Assembly: GCF_001425745.1 (NCBI RefSeq)
Contig: NZ_LMDF01000005.1
Location: 62,001-126,000, forward strand
DNA length: 64,000 nt
From: Caulobacter sp. Root343
GTDB taxonomy: Bacteria; Pseudomonadota; Alphaproteobacteria; Caulobacterales; Caulobacteraceae
Direction: 5' to 3'
Made by a program: the position numbers and the translations under genes. Each line of letters opens with the position of its first letter. Positions within the stretch are counted from its first letter, which is position 1. Below, one piece after another: positions 52,538 to 61,455 of the stretch. The notes under the pieces were generated by a model that saw only the letters and a list, made by a program, of their open reading frames with translations, ran no database searches and was not told where the DNA came from.

Positions 52538-53482
52538 CTATTCCCGCACCCAGACGGGCATTGAGGCGGTCGGAACGATCGCGCCCTTGCACGTCACCAC
52601 CGCCGCCGCGAGCGCATGCGCGCGCCGCACCGATTCGTCGATCGTCAGGCCCGCCAGCCGCGACGACAGATAGGCGGCGTTGAAGCTGTCGCCCGCGCCC
52701 GTGGTGTCGACGGCCTTTACGCGACCCGGAGCCGGAGTCGCGGTCCGTCCGTCGGGCCGATGGACGTTGACCGCATGGCTCTCGTCGCGCGCTACCACCT
52801 CGGCCCCGGCCGCGGCCCATTCGCCGGCCAGGTCCTCGGCCTCGCGGTCGTAGAGCGGGCGGCTGTCCTCGCTGCTCAGCGAGACGTAGCGGCACGAGGG
52901 CACGACGCCGTCCAGGGCCGCGCGGGCGGCCTCGGCGTTCGGCCACAGGGCCGGGCGGTAGTTGAAGTCCAGGGCCACGGCCACGCCCAGCGAATGGACG
53001 TAGGCCAGAATGTCCTTCAGCCGCGCCCGGCCGATGTCGCCGATCACCGCCAGGGTCACGCCCGACAGGTAGACGAGGTCGCTGGCCTTGGCCGCCTCGA
53101 TCAGCTGGTCGGCGGTGTGGGCCGAAAACAGGTCGCGGATCGGAGCCCGCTCGCGCCAGTAGTGGAACTTCCGCTCGCCGTGCTCGTCGAGCACGATGGC
53201 GTAGAGGCCCGGCAGGCGGTTCTCGACCTGGCGGACCAGGCGGGTGTCGATGGCTTCGCGGCGCATGGTGGCCAGCACGCCCTCGCTGAACGGGTCGCCC
53301 TGGCCCAGCGCCGTGCAGTAGGCGACCGCGTCGCCCAGCCGGGCCATGTAGATCGCCGTGTTGAAGGTGTCGCCGGCGAAGCCCATCCGGTACAGCGGCG
53401 CGCCGCCATCCCCTTCAGCCAAGGTTGGGGCCTCCGGCGACAGCTCGACCATGCATTCGCCGAGAACGGTGATCTTGGCCAT
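52538..53482 (-). CDS. kdgK: PfkB-family sugar kinase, 2-keto-3-deoxygluconate kinase-like
   Basis: A 314-residue kinase. The N-terminus [17 protein letters not shown], the middle [17 protein letters not shown] (substrate lid typical of KDG kinases), and the ATP/anion-hole motif [14 protein letters not shown] (catalytic Asp about 263) identify the family. It would phosphorylate 2-keto-3-deoxygluconate for the Entner-Doudoroff route, which Caulobacter uses. The exact sugar is an inference. A dispersed repeat lies directly upstream. Confidence 0.82.
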   Translation of the reverse strand: MAKITVLGECMVELSPEAPTLAEGDGGAPLYRMGFAGDTFNTAIYMARLGDAVAYCTALGQGDPFSEGVLATMRREAIDTRLVRQVENRLPGLYAIVLDEHGERKFHYWRERAPIRDLFSAHTADQLIEAAKASDLVYLSGVTLAVIGDIGRARLKDILAYVHSLGVAVALDFNYRPALWPNAEAARAALDGVVPSCRYVSLSSEDSRPLYDREAEDLAGEWAAAGAEVVARDESHAVNVHRPDGRTATPAPGRVKAVDTTGAGDSFNAAYLSSRLAGLTIDESVRRAHALAAAVVTCKGAIVPTASMPVWVRE

Positions 53483-53504
53483 CTGGTCTTCTCCCCCTCA
53501 CATT

Positions 53505-53604
53505 TGTCATCCCGGCCAAGCGCGCGGCGCGCCGAGCCGGGACCGCCGGAAGCGCAGGGCCTGTGGCGGTCCCGGCTCTTCGCTACGCTTCGGCCGGGAT
53601 GACA
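53505..53604. repeat. Dispersed inverted-repeat element, family 1, copy E
   Basis: Bounded by TGTCATCCCGG and CCGGGATGACA, interior GGGACCGCCGGAAGCGCAGG. It lies between the second DUF885 gene's stop and the kdgK-like start. Confidence 0.85.
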
Positions 53605-53609
53605 AGTCC

Positions 53610-55382
53610 TTACTTCTTCTTGTTCTGCCGTTGGCCCTGCTGGGCGATCCAGGCGTCGATCCGGGTCTCCAGCACCGACAGCGGCAGCGAGCCGTGCAGC
53701 AGCACCGCGTCGTGGAAGCCGCGTTCGTCGAACTTGTCGCCCAACGTCTTCTCGGCCCGCCGACGCAGTTCCAGCAGCTTCAGCTCGCCGACCTTGTAGG
53801 CCAGGGCCTGGCCGGGCCAGGAGACGTAGCGCTTCAGCTCGACCTCGATATTGACCGGCGATAAGGCCGTGTTGTCGGTGAAGCAGGCGCGGGCCTGGTC
53901 CAGGCTCCAGCCCTTCCAATGCACGCCCGTGTCGGCCACCAGGCGGCAGGCGCGCCACATCTCGTACGACAGCCGGCCGAACAGCTCGTAGGGGTCGCGG
54001 TAGATCCCCATCTCCTCGCCCAGCCACTCCGAATAGAGCCCCCAGCCCTCGCCATAGGCGTTGAAGTAGAGGCCGCGGCGGAACTCAGGGACGCCGACCT
54101 GCTCCTGGGCCAGCGAGGTCTGGATGTGGTGGCCGGGCGCGCCCTCATGCAGCACCAGGGCCGGCAGCTCATACAGCGGCCGCTGGTCCAGCTCCGAGGT
54201 GTTGATCATCAGCCCGCCGGCCCGGCCGACCTTGGGGTCGCCGCCGAAGTAGCGGCCGGTGGTGTAGCCCTTCTCGATGCTGGCCGGCACCGGTCGCACG
54301 CCGTAGGTCAGGCGCGGCAGGACGCCGAAATGGGCCGGCAGCTGGTCGTCGGCCCGCTTGGCGATCTCGCTGGATTTCTCCAGCAATTGTTGCCGGCTGG
54401 TGGCGTAGAACCGCGGATCCTTGCGCAGCATGGCGATGAAGGCTGGCAGGTCGCCCTGGAAACCGGCGGCCTTCATGGTCTCCTGCATCCGCGCCCGGAT
54501 GCGGGCCACCTCGGCCAGGCCCAGGTCGTGGATCTGGTCGGGCGTCAGGGTGGTGGTCGTGTGCCGGCGGGTCAGGAAGGCATAGTAGCGCTTGCCGTCC
54601 GGCAGGTCCGAGGCCGCCAGGCTCCTGGCCGCGTGCGGCAGGTATTCCTCGGTCATGAACGTGACGAAGCCGGCGCGGGCCGGGGCGACCTTGTCGGTCA
54701 GCGCCTTCTCGCCCTCGGCGATCAGGGCCGCGCGGCCGGGGACGCTGTCGGGCAGCGCGCGCAGCGGGGCCAGCAGAGGGTCCTCGGCCAGGGGCGTGGC
54801 CGCCGTCCGCTGAGCCCGCTCCAGCACCGCCTGGGCGGTCGGGACGGCCTGGACGAAGCCGCTGGCGACGCCGCGACGGGCGTTGTCGATATTGGCGGCG
54901 TACCAGCCGGGCATGCCGTTCAAGAGGGCGATCCAGCGCCGGGCCTCGTCGGCGGTGCGCAAGGTCATGCCGCTGGCCCGGTACAGCATCATCACGTCGA
55001 AGCCGCCGTCGCTGCTGAACGGCATGCGGGCCTCGTCGAAGCTGGCGGCCTCGATCCGCTCGGCCAGGCTGAACAGCAGCAGATCGCGGGTCAGCCGCTC
55101 CTCGTCCGAGAGCCGCTTGGGGCGCACGGCCGTCAGTTCGGCCCGGATCGTCTTCAGCTTGGCCGTCCGGTCGGCGTCGGCGGCCGGCGAGACGTCGGGC
55201 AGGCGCCAGCGGGCGTCGGAGGAACCGCCGGAATCGGGATCCTCGCCCGGGTCGCCCAGCGCCTCGTAGCGCACGACCAGGTCGGTCAGGGTGGCGGAGG
55301 GTCCGGCCCATGCGGCCGACACCGTCAACGCGGCAAGACAGATGCCGGCCAGCCCGGCGCGCCATGAGCGGATGCGAGTCAT
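53610..55382 (-). CDS. DUF885-family secreted hydrolase (paralog)
   Basis: A 590-residue protein with a signal peptide ([26 protein letters not shown]). The family signature [10 protein letters not shown] lies at about residue 411, followed by [19 protein letters not shown], where the second glutamate may complete a zinc site. [18 protein letters not shown] matches RLVVDTGMHYKKWSREQA in the paralog at 10004. The C-terminus is lysine-rich (QRQNKKK). ATG 55382 was preferred because a longer reading runs into the tRNA. Probably a periplasmic peptidase; substrate unknown. Confidence 0.85.
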   Translation of the reverse strand: MTRIRSWRAGLAGICLAALTVSAAWAGPSATLTDLVVRYEALGDPGEDPDSGGSSDARWRLPDVSPAADADRTAKLKTIRAELTAVRPKRLSDEERLTRDLLLFSLAERIEAASFDEARMPFSSDGGFDVMMLYRASGMTLRTADEARRWIALLNGMPGWYAANIDNARRGVASGFVQAVPTAQAVLERAQRTAATPLAEDPLLAPLRALPDSVPGRAALIAEGEKALTDKVAPARAGFVTFMTEEYLPHAARSLAASDLPDGKRYYAFLTRRHTTTTLTPDQIHDLGLAEVARIRARMQETMKAAGFQGDLPAFIAMLRKDPRFYATSRQQLLEKSSEIAKRADDQLPAHFGVLPRLTYGVRPVPASIEKGYTTGRYFGGDPKVGRAGGLMINTSELDQRPLYELPALVLHEGAPGHHIQTSLAQEQVGVPEFRRGLYFNAYGEGWGLYSEWLGEEMGIYRDPYELFGRLSYEMWRACRLVADTGVHWKGWSLDQARACFTDNTALSPVNIEVELKRYVSWPGQALAYKVGELKLLELRRRAEKTLGDKFDERGFHDAVLLHGSLPLSVLETRIDAWIAQQGQRQNKKK

Positions 55383-55481
55383 GCGGCCGAGCTTAGGCCA
55401 AGCCCCGGCGCGGATCGACACGCGAATCGCCGGCCGGCGTGACCGGTCGGAAGCATCCAGAATTTCAGAGAAAACCGGGAA

Positions 55482-55556
55482 TGGAGCGGGCGAAGAGATT
55501 CGAACTCTCGACCCCAACCTTGGCAAGGTTGTGCTCTACCACTGAGCTACGCCCGC
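55482..55556 (-). tRNA. tRNA-Gly (anticodon GCC), copy 1
   Basis: A 75-nt cloverleaf with an encoded CCA. Acceptor stem GCGGGCG/CGCCCGC, D-arm GCTCAGTGGTAGAGC, anticodon stem CAACC-TTGCCAA-GGTTG with GCC, and T-arm with GTTCGAATC. Identical to the next copy. Confidence 0.96.
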
Positions 55557-55606
55557 CCATTCGCGAGATAAACAGTCGCTCCATTCTCCCAGGAATTCCG
55601 GAAGAA

Positions 55607-55681
55607 TGGAGCGGGCGAAGAGATTCGAACTCTCGACCCCAACCTTGGCAAGGTTGTGCTCTACCACTGAGCTACGCCCGC
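55607..55681 (-). tRNA. tRNA-Gly (anticodon GCC), copy 2
   Basis: The 75-nt sequence is identical to that at 55482-55556, with a 50-bp spacer between them. The pair is probably cotranscribed, this copy first. Confidence 0.96.
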
Positions 55682-55734
55682 ATCGGCGAGGCCCAAAGGA
55701 GCGCCCCGCGACGAGGAGGCGGCTTATGGCAGAG

Positions 55735-55784
55735 CGCTTCGTGGTTTGCAAGAGCCCTTTGAGGGGTTGCGAAGCGGGTTTTTT
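55735..55784 (+). terminator. Orphan terminator-like hairpin
   Basis: CGCTTCG and CGAAGCG enclose an inner stem around GCAAGAGCCC...GGGGTTGC and are followed by GGTTTTTT. No plus-strand gene lies upstream within several kb, so it may end a small RNA or block antisense transcription toward the epimerase gene. Confidence 0.45.
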
Positions 55785-55841
55785 CGGAGGCTTGATCCGC
55801 ACGGGTTTTAGTCGAGTTTTTCTGGGGGCGGAGTTCTGGCG

Positions 55842-56720
55842 TTGCGTCTGTTCGTGTTCGGTCTGGGCTATGTCGGCGAAGCTTTCGCCAGCGCCTTGCG
55901 GGCCCGCGGCTGGGAAATATCGGCCACGGCGCGCGGCACCGAACAAGCGCAGGCTCTGCGCGCCCGGGGGATCGTTCCCGCCGATCCGGACGACCGTGAC
56001 GCCATGGCCGCGGCCCTCGCCGGCGTGAACGCGGTCCTGGTCACCGCCCCGCCCGGCCCCGACGGTTGTCCGGCTCTGGAGTCGGTGATCCCGGCGCTCG
56101 CCCAGGCCCAGGCCTTTCCCGACTGGATCGGCTATCTCTCCACAACGGGCGTCTATGGCGATTTCGAGGGCCGCTGGGTGTTCGAGACCTCGCCGCTGAA
56201 GGCCCAGTCGGTCGAGGGCGCGCGCCGGGTCGGGGCCGAGCGCGACTGGCGCCAGGTCGGGCGCGGCATGGGCCTGACCGTCACGACCTTCCGCCTGCCC
56301 GGCATCTACGGCCCCGGCCGTAGCGCCCTGGACCGCCTGCGGGCCGGCGAAGGCCGCCGGATCGTCAAGCCGGGCCAGGTGTTCAGCCGCATCCATGTCG
56401 ACGACATCGTCTCGGGCCTGCTGGCCTCGCTGGACCGACCGCGCGCCGGCGGGATCTACAACCTCGTGGACGACGAACCGGCCCCGCCGCAGGACGTGAT
56501 GGAGCATGCCGCCAAGCTGCTGGGCGTCCCGGTCCCACCCGACCTGCCGTTCAACGCCCTAGGCATGTCGCCGGCCACGCGCCGTTTCTACGCCGAGAAC
56601 AAGCGCGTCTCGAACGCGTGGGCGAAGGCGGAGCTGGGCTGGCGGCCGGTGTATCCGACGTATCGGGAAGGGCTGGCGGGGATTTTGGCGCAAGAAAACC
56701 TGTCATCCCGGACGGCCTGA
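55842..56720 (+). CDS. NAD-dependent epimerase/dehydratase-like protein (YeeZ type)
   Basis: A 292-residue Rossmann-fold protein: FVFGLGYVGEAFASALRARG at the N-terminus (dinucleotide loop), then YLSTTGVYGDFEGRWV, FRLPGIYGPGRSALDRLRAG and FSRIHVDDIVSGLLASL, as in YeeZ-like extended SDRs. The classical YxxxK is degenerate, so its chemistry is uncertain. The start is TTG at 55842, with GCGGAG upstream. Followed by a dispersed repeat and the convergent hydrolase. Confidence 0.83.
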   Translation: MRLFVFGLGYVGEAFASALRARGWEISATARGTEQAQALRARGIVPADPDDRDAMAAALAGVNAVLVTAPPGPDGCPALESVIPALAQAQAFPDWIGYLSTTGVYGDFEGRWVFETSPLKAQSVEGARRVGAERDWRQVGRGMGLTVTTFRLPGIYGPGRSALDRLRAGEGRRIVKPGQVFSRIHVDDIVSGLLASLDRPRAGGIYNLVDDEPAPPQDVMEHAAKLLGVPVPPDLPFNALGMSPATRRFYAENKRVSNAWAKAELGWRPVYPTYREGLAGILAQENLSSRTA

Positions 56721-56797
56721 AAGGCCGATCCGGGACCGCCGGAAGCACGGCGCTTGGAGCGATCCCGGCTCTTCGCTGCGCTGCGGCCGGGATGACA
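56701..56797. repeat. Dispersed inverted-repeat element, family 1, copy F
   Basis: TGTCATCCCGG to CCGGGATGACA, interior GGGACCGCCGGAAGC. The left end overlaps the last codons of the epimerase gene, so it contributes residues LSSRTA to that protein. Confidence 0.85.
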
Positions 56798-56808
56798 ACC
56801 GAGGGAGA

Positions 56809-57681
56809 TCATTCCTCGTCCAACGCCGGCATCCTCGGCGTGATCCCCACCGCCTCCAGCCCCGCCGCGTTGCGCAGCCGCGCGGCGCGGGCCAGGCGGC
56901 GGGAGACGAGGTCGCCCTCCTCCGGCTCGGCCAGGCCGCGGGCCTCGGCGACGGCGGCGACCAGGCGCTGCAGGTCCTGGGGGCGCGACAGGCGGTGGTC
57001 GCCGTCCTTGATCAGGCTGAAGACAACGTCGTCGCTGTTCAAGGCGTTGGCTAGTTCCAGGGCGTGGGTCCACGGCACGTCGGGGTCGGCCCCGCCCTGC
57101 AGCACCCGCACGGGAACATCGATCGGCACCGGTCCCGGAAGGATCGACCACCGCGCCCCGTCCTCCAGCAGGTCACGAGTGATGGCGTAGCCGCCGTCGT
57201 CGTACGCCGACGGCCGGATCCAGAAGCCGTCGCGGGCGATGGCGGCCTTGGCCTCGGGCGAGAGCTCCGGCGCCATCAGCTTCTCGGTGAAGTCCGGGGC
57301 CGGCGCGATCAGCACCAGCGCCTTCACTCGATCGGGTCGGGCGATCGCCGCCAGGCAGGCCAGCCAGCCGCCCATGGACGAGCCGACCAGGACCAGCGGC
57401 CCGTCGGTCAGCTCGTCGATCACCGCCAGAGCGTCCTCGCGCCAGCGGCTGATCGTGCCGTCCTTGAACGCCCCCTCCGACTCGCCGTGGCCGAAATAGT
57501 CGAAGCGGACATAGGCGCCGCCGGTCGCCTGGGCCTGCTCGGCCAGCACCTGCGCCTTGGTCCCGGTCATGTCCGAATGAAAGCCGCCCAGCCACACGAC
57601 GGTCGGCCCCTCCCCGTCCACGCGCCGATAGGCGAGGTTCGAGCCGTCTTCACGCGCCAGGGCGCCCCGGGATTCGGTCAT
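56809..57681 (-). CDS. Alpha/beta hydrolase
   Basis: A 290-residue serine hydrolase. Oxyanion-region TVVWLGGFHSDMTGTKA, nucleophile elbow LVGSSMGGWLA (Ser about 104), acid in VRVLQGGADPDVPW and histidine in IKDGDHRLSRPQDL form a complete triad. The N-terminal LAREDGSNLAYRRVDGEGP is typical of the family that includes palmitoyl-protein-thioesterase-like ABHD10 proteins. No signal peptide. Divergent from the glycosyltransferase. Confidence 0.88.
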   Translation of the reverse strand: MTESRGALAREDGSNLAYRRVDGEGPTVVWLGGFHSDMTGTKAQVLAEQAQATGGAYVRFDYFGHGESEGAFKDGTISRWREDALAVIDELTDGPLVLVGSSMGGWLACLAAIARPDRVKALVLIAPAPDFTEKLMAPELSPEAKAAIARDGFWIRPSAYDDGGYAITRDLLEDGARWSILPGPVPIDVPVRVLQGGADPDVPWTHALELANALNSDDVVFSLIKDGDHRLSRPQDLQRLVAAVAEARGLAEPEEGDLVSRRLARAARLRNAAGLEAVGITPRMPALDEE

Positions 57682-57735
57682 GGCGTCGCCTCGATCCTTT
57701 CGCTAACTAAACGCGTGCCCTTCGCCGAGAGTCGC

Positions 57736-58917
57736 GTGCCCGACCTACCCGCCGACTTCACCCTGCTGCAAGTCACGCCTGAACTGGAAACGGGCGGGGC
57801 TGAGCAGACGACGATTGATGTCGCTCACGCCGTCGTGGCGCAAGGCGGCAAGGCCCTGGTCGCGACCCGCGGCGGCCGCATGGCCTCGCGCCTGGAAGCC
57901 GACGGCGGCCGCCTGGCCCAGATGCCGGCCCAGACCAAGAACCCGCTGATCATGCTGGGCAACGCCGCGCGGCTGGTCGACCTGATCCGGCGCGAGAAGG
58001 TCAGCCTGGTTCACGCCCGCTCGCGCGCCCCAGCCTTCAGCGCCCTGTGGGCGGCCCACGCGACCAGGACGCCGTTCGTGGCCACCTATCATGGCGTCTA
58101 CAACGCCAAGTCCAATCTCAAGCGCTGGTACAACGCGGTCATGACCAAGGGCGACCTGGTCATCGCCAATTCCGAATACACGCGCGAACACGTCATCAAG
58201 GAGCACGGCATCGCCCCCGACAAGGTGGTCGCCATTCCGCGCGGCGTCGACCTGACGCGGTTCGAACCCGGCGTGGTCGGAGCCGAGCGGGTCGAGGCCC
58301 TGCGCAAGGCCTGGGGCGTCGAGCCGGGCGAGCGTCGTCTCAAGGTGCTGCTGGCCGGCCGCCTGACCCGCTGGAAAGGCCAGGGCCTGCTGATCCAGGC
58401 CATGACCCTGCTGAAGGCGCGGGGCGAGAACCGGGTCCTGTTGCTGCTGGCCGGCGACGACCAGGGCCGCAAGAGCTATCGCGCCGAACTCGTCGCCGCC
58501 ATCGCCGCCGCCGGCCTCGAGGACGCGGTCAAGCTGGTCGGCCATTGCGACGACATGCCGGCCGCCTATCTGCTGGCCGACCTGGCCATCGCGCCCTCTC
58601 TCGAGCCGGAGGCCTTCGGGCGCACGGCGGTCGAGCCGCAGGTGATGGGCCGCCCGGCGATGGCGTCCGACCATGGGGCGACGCGCGAGACGGTCGTGCC
58701 CGGCGAGACCGGCTGGCTGGTCAAGCCCGGCGACGCCGAGGCCTGGGCCGACGCTCTTCTGCAGGCCTGCGAATTCGGTGCGGCCAAACGCCAAACCATG
58801 GGACAAGCGGCGCGCGCCCGTGCGCGGCGGTTGTATTCGGTGGACGCGATGTGCGAAGCGACCCTCAAGGTCTATGCGCGGGTCCTTCAGGCCCGAAGTT
58901 CGGAGCGTTCGTCTTGA
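57736..58917 (+). CDS. Family 4 glycosyltransferase
   Basis: About 393 residues, GT-B fold. Acceptor-side motifs: TPELETGGAEQTTIDVAHAVV at the N-terminus. Donor-side: KVLLAGRLTRWKGQGLLIQAM, and the EPEAFGRTAVEPQVMGRPAMASDHGATRETVVPGETGWLV segment with the family EX7E. The start is uncertain: GTG at 57736 with GAGAG upstream is preferred, GTG at 57715 is possible. It is coupled to the next gene, whose TTG start overlaps this stop. Likely LPS or surface-polysaccharide synthesis. Confidence 0.88.
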   Translation: MPDLPADFTLLQVTPELETGGAEQTTIDVAHAVVAQGGKALVATRGGRMASRLEADGGRLAQMPAQTKNPLIMLGNAARLVDLIRREKVSLVHARSRAPAFSALWAAHATRTPFVATYHGVYNAKSNLKRWYNAVMTKGDLVIANSEYTREHVIKEHGIAPDKVVAIPRGVDLTRFEPGVVGAERVEALRKAWGVEPGERRLKVLLAGRLTRWKGQGLLIQAMTLLKARGENRVLLLLAGDDQGRKSYRAELVAAIAAAGLEDAVKLVGHCDDMPAAYLLADLAIAPSLEPEAFGRTAVEPQVMGRPAMASDHGATRETVVPGETGWLVKPGDAEAWADALLQACEFGAAKRQTMGQAARARARRLYSVDAMCEATLKVYARVLQARSSERSS

Positions 58918-59885
58918 GCAAGGAGATCAAGAAGGTCCTGGTGATCAAGCTGGGCGCGCTGGGCGACTTCGTCCTGGCCCTGGCGGCGATGAAGAAGATC
59001 CGCGAGGCCCATCCGAAGGCCAAGATCACGCTTCTGACCACCCCGCCCTTCGAGGCCCTCGCCAAGCTCAGCCCCTATTTCAACACGGTCGAGACCGACG
59101 GCCGCCCCGGCGACTTCGGCGAGACGCTGGCGATGATCGGCCGGATCCGCAAGGCGCGCTACGACCGCGTCTACGACCTGCAGACCAACAGCCGGACCAA
59201 CTGGTACTTCCAGCTGCTGCGCCCGTTCCCGCCGCAGTGGAACGGCATCGCCTTTGGCTGCGCCCTGCCGCAGAAGGGAACCGCCCGGCTGCGCATGCAC
59301 ACCCTGGAGCGCCAGGCCGACCAGCTGCGCGCCGCCGGCATCTGGCCAGACGCCCCGACCGAACACGGCAGCGCCCCGCCACCGGACCTGACCTGGATCC
59401 TGCGCAAGCACAAGGAGCCGCGCCCCGTCGCCGGCGGCGCCGCGCCCAAACCCTATGTCCTGTTCGTGCCCGGCGGCTCGGCCCACCGGCTCGAGAAGCG
59501 CTGGCCCGTCGAGAACTACGCGCAGCTGGGCGCGCTGCTGAAAGCGCGCGGCCTGGATATCGTGATCATCGGCGGCCCGCAGGAAAGCGCCATGGCCCGC
59601 CATATCCAGAAGGCCGTCGGCGGCGCGCGCGACCTGACCGGCCGCACCGACTTCGCCCAGCTGGCGGTGCTGGGCGCCAAGGCGACCCTGGCGGTCGGCA
59701 ACGACACCGGCCCGACCCACCTGCTGGCCGCGGCCGGCGCCCCGACCATCGCCCTCTTCTCCGACTCCTCGGATCCCGACCTGTGCGGCCCGCGCGGCCA
59801 CGTGGCGGTGATCCGCTCACCGGACCTGAAGGCCCTGCCGGTCAGCACCGTCGCCAGCGCGGCGGTGGCCCTGCTGCCGCGCTAG
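58914..59885 (+). CDS. Family 9 glycosyltransferase (heptosyltransferase-like)
   Basis: A 323-residue GT9 enzyme. The N-terminus KVLVIKLGALGDFVLALAAMKKIREAHP and the C-terminal donor motif VGNDTGPTHLLAAAGAPTIALF are diagnostic. LFVPGGSAHRLEKRWPVENYAQL is the central family block. TTG at 58914 overlaps the preceding TGA (TTGA), with GGAG upstream. It probably transfers a heptose or similar sugar to the lipopolysaccharide core at the inner membrane. Confidence 0.9.
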   Translation: MSKEIKKVLVIKLGALGDFVLALAAMKKIREAHPKAKITLLTTPPFEALAKLSPYFNTVETDGRPGDFGETLAMIGRIRKARYDRVYDLQTNSRTNWYFQLLRPFPPQWNGIAFGCALPQKGTARLRMHTLERQADQLRAAGIWPDAPTEHGSAPPPDLTWILRKHKEPRPVAGGAAPKPYVLFVPGGSAHRLEKRWPVENYAQLGALLKARGLDIVIIGGPQESAMARHIQKAVGGARDLTGRTDFAQLAVLGAKATLAVGNDTGPTHLLAAAGAPTIALFSDSSDPDLCGPRGHVAVIRSPDLKALPVSTVASAAVALLPR

Positions 59886-60481
59886 TACCCCGCGTACCGG
59901 CCCGGCTTGTGGTTGGCGATGATCACCGCGCTGAGCGCCACGGCGCTGGCGACGGACAGCAGGAGCTTGTCGAAGCTGATCGTGAAGAAGGCCGCGGCGA
60001 TGACCAGGCAGTCGGCGGCCAGCTGCACCTTGCCGGCGCTGATCCCGCGCCGTTCCTGCAGATAGAGCGCCAGCACCCCGACGCCGCCGACGCTGGAGCG
60101 GTGACGGGCCAGGGCCAGAATCCCCATGCCGATGATCGTGCCGCCGAACACCGCCGAGAACACCGGGTCGATGTCGCCGACCTTCAGCCAATGCGGCATG
60201 CCCCAGGCGAATCCCGCCAGCAGCAGGTTGGTCGCCAGGGTCTTGGCGGTGAAGGTCCAGCCCAGGGTCCGCTGGGCCAGGACGTAGAACGGCAGGTTCA
60301 GCACGAAGAACACCACCCCGACCGGCCAGCCGCCCAGATAGGAGACGATCAGCGCCACCCCGGCCACGCCGCCGGTGACCAGGCCCGCGGCCTTCAGCAG
60401 GGTCAGGCCCACGGCGATGAAGCTGGCGCCGATCAGGAGGGCGTGGACGTCCTCGACGGCGGAGTGGCGATGCGGATTCAT
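59882..60481 (-). CDS. YitT-family membrane protein
   Basis: A 199-residue protein with about six hydrophobic segments: ALLIGASFIAVGLTLLKAAGLVTGGVAGVALI near the N-terminus and SAVFGGTIIGMGILALARHRSSVGGVGVLALYL in the middle are the two diagnostic YitT repeats. Transport function is unproven. It converges with the GT9 gene and overlaps its stop by 4 bp. Confidence 0.85.
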   Translation of the reverse strand: MNPHRHSAVEDVHALLIGASFIAVGLTLLKAAGLVTGGVAGVALIVSYLGGWPVGVVFFVLNLPFYVLAQRTLGWTFTAKTLATNLLLAGFAWGMPHWLKVGDIDPVFSAVFGGTIIGMGILALARHRSSVGGVGVLALYLQERRGISAGKVQLAADCLVIAAAFFTISFDKLLLSVASAVALSAVIIANHKPGRYAGY

Positions 60482-60727
60482 GAGGCGGCGGCAAGCGTTC
60501 TGATCAGGGGGAAACTCGTCCCGACCCCGCCGTTTCCGCCCCTCTATCCCCGAAAGACCCTTCGGGCGCCGTCCTGGATCAAAAAAACTGGACCCGGCGA
60601 CGTCTCTTTGGTCGCCGTCGCTTGATACAGCGCGGCTGGCGGGTCATATATCACTTTCTCGCGGCGCGCCCAGCGCGGCGCGCACGTGTTCAGCCCTACC
60701 CTTATCAACAGTACCGGAGCCGTCCCT

Positions 60728-61261
60728 ATTCGCCGTCCTATGCAAACGCCGCCCGTTAAAGACGGACCGCGTATCAACGATGAAATCCGCGTCCCGCGCG
60801 TCCTGCTGATCGACCAGAACGGCGAGAAGCAAGGCGAGATGCCGACCTCCGCCGCTCTGGAAGCGGCCGAAGAGGCAGGCCTGGACCTGGTGGAAATCGT
60901 TCCGAACGCCAATCCGCCCGTCTGCAAGATCTTGGACTACGGCAAGTTCAAGTTCCAGGAGCAGAAGAAGAAGAACGAGGCGCGCAAGCGGCAGAAGGTG
61001 GTCGAGCTCAAGGAGATCAAGCTCCGCCCGAACATCGACATCCACGACTACGAGGTCAAGGCCAAGGCCATGACCCGTTTCTTCGAGGAAGGCGACAAGG
61101 TGAAGGTCACCCTGCGCTTCCGCGGTCGTGAAATGGCCCACCCCGAGCTCGGCATGAAGCTGCTCCACAAGGTCAAGGCCGACTTCGATGAAGTCGCCAA
61201 GGTGGAGTACGAGCCGCGCATGGAAGGCCGGCAGATGATCATGATCCTGGCCCCGCGCTAG
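60728..61261 (+). CDS. infC: Translation initiation factor IF-3, with ATT start codon
   Basis: A 177-residue factor that binds the 30S subunit, blocks premature 50S joining and checks the start codon. N-domain [27 protein letters not shown], linker rich in lysine ([14 protein letters not shown]), C-domain [52 protein letters not shown] sequence. I place the start at ATT 60728: GGAG at 60716 is 8 bp upstream, and the extra residues RRPM match the family's MRRP start in other alphaproteobacteria. The in-frame ATG at 60740 is 20 bp from that site. A strong terminator follows. Confidence 0.96.
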   Translation: MRRPMQTPPVKDGPRINDEIRVPRVLLIDQNGEKQGEMPTSAALEAAEEAGLDLVEIVPNANPPVCKILDYGKFKFQEQKKKNEARKRQKVVELKEIKLRPNIDIHDYEVKAKAMTRFFEEGDKVKVTLRFRGREMAHPELGMKLLHKVKADFDEVAKVEYEPRMEGRQMIMILAPR

Positions 61262-61295
61262 GATCTGAGGGCTTCTCCAGCCTCGTGACGCAAAG

Positions 61296-61327
61296 ACGCC
61301 TCGGCCCTTGGCCGGGGCGTTTTTCTT
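61296..61327 (+). terminator. Rho-independent terminator of infC
   Basis: ACGCCTCGGC pairs with GCCGGGGCGT (one G-T pair), followed by TTTTCTT. Starts 34 bp after the infC stop. Confidence 0.9.
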
Positions 61328-61455
61328 TGCCGCCGCGTCGCGACCCGGTCTCCTGCCCCGGTCTTCTCCGGAAAGCCGCGTGAAGGCTTCGCCCGTGGCT
61401 CGACAGCTTGACCATGAACCCGTATTCCTACCCCCTCATATACCGGGGGTTGTTC

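Noticed and set aside
55482..55681. Tandem tRNA-Gly as an integration (att) site
   Set aside because: No integrase, no displaced tRNA 3' fragment and no phage-like genes nearby; simple gene duplication explains the pair.
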